A stretch of DNA of 64,000 nt. Origin: Lates calcarifer. Its lineage: Eukaryota; Chordata; Actinopteri; Centropomidae. A program made the position numbers and the translations under genes. Below, one piece after another: positions 51,901-64,000 of this stretch. Position 1 is the first letter of the stretch. Each line of letters opens with the position of its first letter. The notes beneath the pieces are model-generated. The model was not told the DNA's origin. It worked only from the letters and a program-made list of their open reading frames with translations, and did not search any database. The stretch spans positions 22,864,483 through 22,928,482 of the forward strand of contig NC_066848.1 in NCBI RefSeq assembly GCF_001640805.2, given 5' to 3'.

Positions 51901-52624
51901 TGCTTTTAAAAGAAGATCCTCTTTGGTAAAGTTCGGAGAGTCTGCGGAGTCTCAACAGCGTTCACTTCATGCTTCTTGTCAGACAGGTGGAAATAAAAAG
52001 TTATGATTAAAAACACAGATTCACTTCAGTCAAAACTAAACCGATTCAGTCTGCATTTCAAAGTAAAGGCACTAATTCAAACTATGACTTTTATTATGTT
52101 TATTTTAAAATTTGAATTACTGTCTGAACTGTTGGTAATCGTGGTGTTTGTGTGTTTTCAGGCTCAGATCGACCACTACCTGGCTCTGGTCAACAACCAG
52201 ATCAAAGACGTCGTTGGAAAGTAAGATGACTGAACAATGAGCAGTGAATTTACCTCTGTCTATATTTATCCTTTCCAGACCTGAGCTTTTCAAAACTGCT
52301 GCATTAATCATGTCATGTTAAATGACTTATTTCTGGAATTGCAGACATTAAAAAAAAATTCAAGGGATCAGATATTAAACTGAAAACATTTATTTCCAAC
52401 ATGGTCCCCAAGATGTTAAAGAAAGACAAAACCCAAGATACACGGCATGAAAATCACATCAGAACACAAGCACAGGGACAATGTGACGGCTGGAATAAAA
52501 ACTTCTATGTCATGAATCTGTGAGTCTCAGGTCTCAGCCCGGCCTTTAATCTTCTCTCGGTTCTTTTGTTTCGTTCTCCAGGATCCAGGCGAAGGTGCCC
52601 GGGATGAAGCGCAAAACAGAGTGA
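21911..52624 (+). CDS. rtn4: Reticulon-4 (Nogo family), long isoform, 9 coding exons
   Basis: Exons: 21911-22454, 31407-31460, 33104-34981, 46580-46787, 48481-48619, 51438-51507, 51811-51857, 52162-52220, 52582-52624; 1,013 codons plus TGA. Reticulons are ER membrane proteins that bend tubules; mammalian RTN4 also inhibits neurite growth through its Nogo-66 loop. The last six exons encode the reticulon homology domain (about 188 aa): [18 protein letters not shown], a first hydrophobic hairpin ([20 protein letters not shown]), the 66-residue loop ([19 protein letters not shown] ... [14 protein letters not shown]), a second hairpin ([17 protein letters not shown] ... [12 protein letters not shown]), and a C-terminal KRKTE that fits a KxKxx ER-retrieval signal. 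As I recall, human exon lengths 208, 139, 70, 47 and 59 are reproduced exactly. The N-terminus is acidic, PE-rich and fish-specific. The start is the ATG at 21911 in an AAAATGG context. rtn4a/rtn4b assignment is not possible here. Confidence 0.95.
22455..31406 (+). other. rtn4: rtn4 intron 1
   Basis: Non-coding apart from one doubtful exon candidate at 28664-28708. The first kilobase is still CpG-rich. Repeats dominate the rest: two head-to-tail copies of repeat family B at about 24180-24690, further B fragments at about 25130-25225, 26050-26300 and 30770-30990, a family A copy at 30590-30750, and a (GTCT)n tract near 26347. Confidence 0.6.
24180..24690. repeat. rtn4: Dispersed repeat family B, tandem pair
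   Basis: Begins CTGCAACTAATGATTATTTT and continues with GATTAGTTTACAAAATCATA, AATATTTAGTTTACTGTGG and a purine-rich AAAGCAGCACATCCTCAC segment. A second, more diverged unit follows at about 24440. This resembles the very common fish GCTGCAACTAACGATTATTT repeat. Other partial copies: about 3660-3700, 4150-4260, 26050-26300, 30770-30990, 42400-42530, 44360-44590, 45570-45630, 51715-51770, 57040-57240. Confidence 0.55.
31407..31460 (+). CDS. rtn4: rtn4 exon 2, 54-nt phase-neutral exon with GC donor
   Basis: Acceptor CTTGTTTCCTCCACAG precedes the exon. It adds 18 codons ([18 protein letters not shown] with the split first codon). The donor is CACAG|GCAAGT, a GC-AG site with otherwise perfect consensus, not GT. 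Phase 1 at both ends means it can be skipped without shifting frame, so inclusion may be regulated. Confidence 0.6.
33104..34981 (+). CDS. rtn4: rtn4 exon 3, large acidic Nogo-A-position exon
   Basis: The 1,878-nt exon (626 codons, phase 1 at both ends) follows the acceptor CTCTCTACTCAAG and ends AGAGCAG|GTAAAA. The protein is acidic, rich in Ser, Pro and Glu, and without predicted membrane segments. It occupies the position of the mammalian Nogo-A exon. Overall sequence is unlike mammalian Nogo-A, but short pieces stand out: [10 protein letters not shown] and [17 protein letters not shown]. Long-isoform specific; absent from mRNAs started at the two internal first exons. Confidence 0.9.
38190..38345 (-). 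mobile_element. LINE reverse-transcriptase C-terminal remnant
   Basis: The minus-strand translation contains [17 protein letters not shown] and [13 protein letters not shown], the HWLPV-RI-FK-LL ... GLAP signature found near the C-terminus of ORF2 in L2/CR1/Rex-type non-LTR retrotransposons. Only about 50 codons remain, so it is a dead 3' fragment. Confidence 0.7.
38668..38685 (+). repeat. rtn4: G18 run within a purine-rich tract
   Basis: Eighteen consecutive G within a GA-rich strand (about 38622-38810), some 370 bases upstream of an rtn4 alternative start codon. A candidate quadruplex or triplex-forming stretch, and a likely assembly error point. Confidence 0.9.
38811..39051 (+). promoter_or_regulatory. 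rtn4: rtn4 internal promoter 1 / 5' UTR
   Basis: Lies between the purine tract and the ATG of an alternative first exon. It contains pyrimidine-rich blocks (CCTCCTCCTCTTCCTCCTGC near 38945) and CpGs, with no TATA box seen. Promoter activity is inferred from the exon it precedes. Confidence 0.45.
39052..39115 (+). CDS. rtn4: rtn4 alternative first exon, RTN4-C-like (209-aa isoform)
   Basis: ATG at 39052 opens 21 codons plus one base, [20 protein letters not shown] followed by Q, then a GCAGG|GTATAC donor in phase 1. Joined to the exon at 46580 it gives ...[15 protein letters not shown], matching the layout of human RTN4-C (...[15 protein letters not shown]) and RTN1-C (...NWKSQ-AIDLLYWRD), including the Trp four residues before the junction. 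The total would be 209 aa, consisting of the reticulon domain with a short head. This resembles the short ubiquitous form. Splicing is inferred, not observed. Confidence 0.8.
42810..43560 (+). promoter_or_regulatory. rtn4: CpG-rich island, rtn4 internal promoter 2
   Basis: A CpG-dense block in an otherwise AT-rich intron, with several CGG/CCG clusters between 43010 and 43340. It surrounds a second possible short first exon at 42871. CpG islands of this kind usually mark constitutive start sites; a start here would yield the shortest rtn4 form. Confidence 0.5.
42871..42886 (+). CDS. rtn4: rtn4 alternative first exon 2 (193-aa isoform), MDAKR-
   Basis: A 16-nt coding start, ATG GAC GCC AAA CGG G, in an AAGATGG context, followed by a GTTAGT donor. 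It ends in phase 1 and joins the exon at 46580 to give [16 protein letters not shown]. The very short head and the island around it fit the minimal reticulon isoforms described in fish. Because only 16 coding bases support it, this is a prediction. Confidence 0.55.
46580..52624 (+). CDS. rtn4: rtn4 shared reticulon homology domain exons
   Basis: Six exons (208, 139, 70, 47, 59 and 43 nt coding) shared by every isoform. All use GT-AG introns; the first begins in phase 1 after CTCCTGCAG, so it accepts any of four upstream exons. Both long hydrophobic hairpins that wedge into the cytoplasmic leaflet of the ER are intact, as is the 66-residue loop, which is well conserved around DEGHPFK and [12 protein letters not shown]. 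No frame break or premature stop is seen. Confidence 0.95.
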
Positions 52625-53866
52625 AGTAACGACAAGTCGCAGTTTGGATTCAGGAAGTCCTGAGAGGAAGATGGTTTGGTGGGCAGGTGGGGGTGTTTTG
52701 GCGAGGGAGGGGGAGGGTGGGACGTATATGAAGGAAGGCAGGAGGAGGAGAGGAGGGGTCTGGCGAGGACGCAGCCCTTCTAACTTTATTTGTCAAAATA
52801 ATAAAAACACTTCTTTCCGGTTCAGAATTCCTTTTTTTTTTTTTTGTTTGTTTTTTTTGTGTGTTTTCTGGAAAAGTCGAGGCAGAGTCACGACGCAGAG
52901 TCCAGCTCGATGATATTTACATCTCCCCTCCTTTTTTTATTATCACTGAAATCAAGCTTTGAAATGTTTGTTTCTGTGAGATGTTAAAATTCATAGAAAC
53001 ACATTTTAAAACGTTGAACGAACCCTCTCTCCCCACCCAGGGCATTGTGGGAGGTCAGACGCTCCTTCAGCTGAAGAGTGTGGATGGTCTTTTGTGATCT
53101 AGATTTTTCTTTTTCTTTCCCTGCCCGCAGTCGAGCCGAGCAGAGACAAGAGCGAGCAGCAGACAGCACCTCATTCGTATTTCTCTTTTCTTTTTTTTTT
53201 TTTTTCTTTTTTTTTTCTTTTTTTGGTATGAATATTCTCGCTGAGTTAGAAGTATTTTGTGATTTTACTGTTGTGTCCCTCAAGCTTCGAGCTCGTGTCC
53301 TCAGTGACCTTCTGCGTGGTTTGGCCTCAATGTGACGAACGACGGATTTGTGAACGACGTCTTTTACTCCTGATGAGGCAGTTGGGGGTGGGGGGGTGGG
53401 AGGGGTTGTATTACCATTTAAAAAAACAAAACAAAAAAAAAAACTTCATTGCTTCTGAGTAACTTTAGCTAGGAACATCTAGAAAACCTTTGCCAGACAA
53501 ACAAAACACATTAATTACACAAAAGATATTTCCATGTCATTGCAGTTGTCTAATAATGAAAAACTCTGGAAGGAACACGTTTACATTCATCCACATCAGA
53601 AAAAATATTTAAAAACGGAAAAAAAAAGAAGAAAAAAAAAAGAAATGGGAGTTAAAGAAAAAAATAAATAACCATACTGTCTGTGGAGCCGATATCTTAA
53701 TAAAGTTGCAACTTGATGTGACTTTGGGAAACCTTCAAGCATTTGTTTGTTATGCAAGTATAATTGTGAATGATAAACTTCATACTTCAATTGTGACGAT
53801 AAAAAGCTTCCAGCCGGGAGCCGTGTTTGTGGAATGCATTGTGAGATGTAAACAATTATCAATAAA
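52625..53866 (+). other. rtn4: rtn4 3' UTR
   Basis: About 1.24 kb from the stop to AATAAA at 53861-53866 (AATAAAGCTT); another AATAAA at 53699-53704. It contains T-rich runs at about 52830-52858 and 53190-53225 and A-rich runs at about 53420-53445 and 53610-53645, which can form long intramolecular duplexes. ORFs across it are low-complexity shadows. Confidence 0.65.
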
Positions 53867-56800
53867 GCTTCTAGACGAAGAGAGTCCCGCCTCCTCATCT
53901 GTCTGTCAGCATTCATCAGCAGCATAATGACCATTTAATCACCAGGTCATTAATAACTAGAATGTAGTTGTATGCTGATATGAAGAGGTTTTCGGGGTTG
54001 ATGTTGTCCTTCGAAACAGCAACTTGACAAAAAAATATTTAGTATCGGAGCAACTCTCTTGAGTCTGTCTCTGAAGAAAGCCATGAGATGCGGTTTAAAG
54101 GTTTGAGAACAAGTTGGACCCTGTGTAGAGATTTGTTTTGTTTCCTTTATAAAATCAAATCCAGCTGTTAAATAGTGTTTTTTTACTTGTTGGGCCAGGA
54201 GGGGGCAGCAGAACTGACAGCAACGACCTTTATAGTTAGGGGAAGAATAAGTTAAAACTCGTATTATACATCAAAACAAAGCAGAAGAACCCAGTTTCAG
54301 ATTTATTTTAAAACCTTTCTTTTTTTTCTGAAAAGATGAAAAAGTCAAGTCTAACCTGTAGGTCCTAATGATATCTTTATTTAATAAATGAATAATAATA
54401 CAACATTGTTTAATAATCTAACACATCCTGGACAAGCAGTAGAAAATGGCTAGATTATATAACTCATTAAAAAATTACCAATTTATTTAAGAATAACATG
54501 AATTTTATATAAATAATAGTTATGGAGAAATATGTGATATTACTGCCTTCACTGGGTAAGAGAGTACGACATGAAACAGACTCTTTAAAAACTTCTAAAT
54601 GATTTTTGAGTAACCTGCTTAAAATGAAATAGTTTTTGTCAGCATCTGTAACATCTGTTGTTGTTGTTCTCTTTTAGTTTCCAGCTGTTTATTTTCCCAT
54701 TTACCAAATTAGATCTGAAAACAGATCCATAAAGACAAACACACACACACACATTGACCTTCTTTGTACTTTATTTTATTTTAACAAAACAGCATAAAAA
54801 CTTCCACACACAGAATCCCAAAGCAGTTTCAATCAGGGCTGAGAGACAGAAAACCGTTTGTTTCATCCTTTTTTCCCCCAATACAGCATCAAACTCCCCT
54901 GACTCCCTATGCCCTCTTTCCCTAAACTACAATCTCAGGTGATGGTGTGAAGCCTTGTGGCAGCAACAAAGGTCACATGTCAGTTTAGTTCAGCTCAGAC
55001 TCTTTGCTGTTGGTTGTGTTGTGTGTGTGACTTCACTGTGAGCTGCAGTGATGTTGGTGTTGGCGGGGGCAAAGCTTTCTTCTTGAATTTGTGCCTGTTG
55101 ACTGGTGTGTGTCCTCCACAGGGACCATAACACACAGTTAGCAGTGTGCTTTGCATAGTTCATTAAAGAAAGTGTCTGAGCTTCATCCACCACAGCTCTG
55201 TCAGTTTGTGTCCGTCAAGATGAAAAGTCTCACAAAGTTCAGTGTCAGATAAGTCTTACACTGAGATACAGTTTCTTAGAGAGACTGAACTCTCAGTATT
55301 AGTACACTGCATTTACAACAGCAACACTTCATTCATTGTCCAATTTCCTATGACAGTAAACTCAACATCTTTGGTTTTTGTCTGTTAGCAGAGCTAACAA
55401 TTCCTGTGAGAACTCGCACCATCGAGCAGCAAGTTTGATTTCATTTTGATTTTCTGAAACAAAACTCTGAGACACTGATCATCTGAGGATTCTGAGCTCA
55501 GTGGTTAGGGAGGCAGGTGTGTGAGGAGCCTACAGTCCTGTAACAGAGCACAGTATTGCTGAGTTTAACTGCATAGATTAGCTTGACCGTGAGCTGCAAC
55601 TGTTTCACAACCTGAAAGGAAAAAAAAAAAAAAAACAGCAAACTCTCAGGGGGAGTTTGACTGCAGACAAACTAAACAAGGAGCGAACAGTTAAAGGATC
55701 ATTCCAGGTGTTTTTTAAGTTTCAGGCAACATGCCAGGTGCTTTTTATTTTACAACTGACGTAGTTTTAAAGGATGTTGAAGTGTAACAGATTTTTTGAA
55801 ATGTTTTGTTTTAAACTACTGCTGCACAGAAATGTAGTTGGATGGATGGATGGAGATAGACAGACACTGTACAAGTACAATGAGATCTTGTTTGGAGCAA
55901 GCCTGTATATGCCTGGTGTTAGAGTAATAAAAGGTATAAGAGAATAACAACAACAACAATCTGTGTGGAGAGCTGTAACCTCTGACTTTAAGTCCCTCTG
56001 TTTACCATTCATTAACAGTATATGAAGATGTAATAACTGGTTTCCAACAGCTGTAATCAGATCTAAGTGTTTATTAATGTATGTGTTAACAGCTCCTCCT
56101 GTAGAGGCTGCTGTATAAACAGATAATGAACGACGACACAGGAAAACATAGTTGTGACCTAACATAAAATATGTCTTCAAATTTTATATATGAAGACATT
56201 TCAACTGTAAACTGTTAATGAACATTTAAAATGTACTTATAGCTGCCTACAACTACATGATATTATGTTATACAGTATTTACTAAATGCTTCTATACTGC
56301 TCGTTAATGCTTAACTGGGGGAGTTAAAGCAAAGTGGTCCCAGTTCACTAAACACTGACTGTGATGGATTATCTCGAAAAACTGATGGATGATTTGAAAA
56401 ATAACGAGTAAACGGGATTTGTAGTCAACAGGCTTGAAAACACACAAAAAAACATAGGAATGGTCCTTTAATAAAGTAACTCTAGAAGCAGTAATTATTA
56501 AAGCTAAAGTCCTGAGGCACATGTGCACTGACTGCATTATATAAAAAGAAAATAAATCTATGCTCTCCAGCTGGCCACAAACATATCGATACAGTGTGCA
56601 CTATGTGGCCAAAAGTATGTGGACGCCTGGTAACATGTAACAGCCTATGCTCGTCTGGTTTCAGTCTTTCCACCAGAATCATTTTTCAAGTAAAAAAAAA
56701 AAAACTCCAGCTCCTCTGCTTTGCAGCTGAGTGTCTGTGACCTGTGACTGAGTAGGTGCTGGTCATAGACAGACACTGCTTTTCTTTAGGCCAAAAAAAA

Positions 56801-57921
56801 AAAAGATCACAAAGTTAATCAACAGTTTTGATACATAGCTACTTGTTTCAGTTGTTTTTCAAGCAGAAATTCTCTGATTCCAGCTCCTCAGATGTGAATA
56901 TTTTCTGGCTGTCTATGATATTAAACTGAATATTTCTGGGTTCCAGACTGCCAGCAGGACAAAAGAAGACATCTGAAGAGGTCATCTTGGACTCTAGGGC
57001 ACAAGGACACAGGGATGGACATCTTTTACTATTTACCGAATGATTCATTAAAGACAGGTAAATGAATCATTAGTTGCAGCTCTAGAGAAAAATTCCAATC
57101 CAAGTTCAAAGTTCATCTTGATTTGTTCAATTAACAGTCCAAAACCCAAAGATATTCAGTTTACTATGATAAAAGACGATGATGAAAATCAGGAAATATT
57201 TACATGTGAGGAGCTGGAAGTGACTATATTTGCTTCAAGTTGATTACAAAAATTGGCAGGTCACACCTTAAAACAAAGTGTCTACTGTTTGAGACAAATT
57301 CTACAACAGACCACAGATTAATTTCACTTGTTTTGCTTGAATAAATTCTGAAAGGCCTCAAACACCTAAAATTATCGAGTAAAAGAACAAAGATCATTTG
57401 TTTGTATAAAATGTTTTTCTTTCTTGTCCTCGATAAGTAATAATGTAGTGACTCATCATGTTGAGAAAAACATCCATTAATCTCAACAACAAAACAAACA
57501 AACAAACAAAAACTAGGCCACAACTACACTGAAGTTAATGGGTGCAGGTGTCCATATACTTTTGACCACACAGTGTATTGCAGGCAAGTGGTGACAGTTT
57601 TCTCTGTGCTCTTAAGGCTTTTAGATAATTTCTCTATATATTTAGGTTGATATGTGCATAAAGCAGCTGTAGGATTCATCAGAAAGCAGCAGAGCTGTGA
57701 TTCAGCCCGTTTTAAAGCCGTCAACCCCAAGTTTCTAAAGTGTATTTCAAATGTATGGAGAGAAAAAGACTGTAAACAGGTGTGTTGAAGAGAGGGACTG
57801 AAACAGGGAGAGTTTCTGCACACTGCTGCTGCGCAAAAACTGTCAACCCTGGACTCTGTTTAAAAAGTGAGGTGTTGACGGGACAGGTAACAGACAGACA
57901 TGGAGGCGGATGGAGGTGACT
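53867..57921. other. Convergent rtn4-glud1 intergenic region
   Basis: No gene is seen. The glud1 3' UTR must enter from the right; AATAAA on the minus strand occurs at 56070-56075, 55744-55749 and 54770-54780, and I cannot tell which is used. Repeats present: a CA tract near 54740, a GATG tract near 55840, a family B fragment at about 57040-57240 and a Tc1-like inverted-repeat pair at 56590 and 57577. Confidence 0.5.
56590..57577. mobile_element. Tc1/mariner-like non-autonomous element bounded by inverted ends
   Basis: The left end (about 56590-56628) contains GGCCAAAAGTATGTGGAC; the right end (about 57546-57577) contains the inverse, GTCCATATACTTTTGACC, and both edges carry CAGTGTA/TACAGTG. 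This CCAAAAGTATGTGGAC text is typical of fish Tc1-like ends. The about 990-bp interior has no transposase and includes a family B fragment, so it is a decayed or non-autonomous copy, or two independent solo ends. Confidence 0.5.
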
Positions 57922-63727
<5,806 letters not shown>

Positions 63728-64000
63728 CTGAAAACACACACACCAACAGTCAGTTCAGGTATAACTCCCCATAAAACCTAAAACTGTGGACTGGATTTAT
63801 AGTTCTCTCTGTGTATGGAAAAAAGAAATGAGATAGAAAATGTTATTCAGTGAGCTTTAGAGGTGTTGGTAAGTGTATTTTTAAGCTCTGGACAAAGCCA
63901 GGGAAGCTGTTTCCCCAGTCTCCTACAGTAACAGCTAATCACAAAATCAAACAATGTCCAAAATAGGGAAAAAAGCAGTAACTGATATAAAATGTAAATT

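Overview
This is nuclear DNA from a ray-finned fish, most likely a percomorph-type teleost. Genes are split by GT-AG introns, microsatellites are common, and several dispersed repeats look like families typical of teleost genomes. Four protein-coding genes are supported. The gene order (an unidentified + strand 3' end, rps27a on -, clhc1 on +, rtn4 on +) matches the human 2p16 block RTN4-CLHC1-RPS27A read in reverse. glud1 lies beyond it; I recall human GLUD1 on another chromosome, so this junction is probably fish-specific.

Layout. 1-2463: a foldback MITE and old repeats, plus what may be the 3' end of a + strand gene that starts outside the window. 2464-5342 (-): complete rps27a (ubiquitin fused to ribosomal protein eS31, 156 aa), with a non-coding first exon and a 5'TOP start. 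5343-5666: a compact head-to-head promoter with a perfect-consensus RFX X-box. 5667-12503 (+): complete clhc1, 11 coding exons, 593 aa. 12504-21600: repeat-rich intergenic DNA with one short, gene-like ORF of unknown function (71 aa, -). 21911-52624 (+): complete rtn4 (reticulon-4/Nogo family), with a long promoter, a 54-nt phase-neutral exon with a GC donor, a 1,878-nt acidic exon, two internal alternative first exons and six exons for the reticulon homology domain. 53867-57921: convergent intergenic DNA containing a Tc1-like inverted-repeat pair. 57922-63727 (-): the last ten coding exons of glud1 (mitochondrial glutamate dehydrogenase, 364 C-terminal residues); its 5' part lies beyond the right edge.

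The genes are housekeeping or cell-biology genes that are neighbours by ancestry and do not form a pathway. I do not see a novel multi-gene system. The observations most worth a second look are the X-box in the rps27a/clhc1 promoter, the all-phase-1 alternative-promoter design of rtn4 (predicted 1013, 995, 387, 369, 209 and 193 aa forms), short Nogo-A-like motifs in the large fish rtn4 exon, the GC-AG intron, and the unexplained 71-aa ORF. All exon boundaries were read by eye from splice consensus, reading-frame continuity and recalled family sequence; none was tested by alignment.
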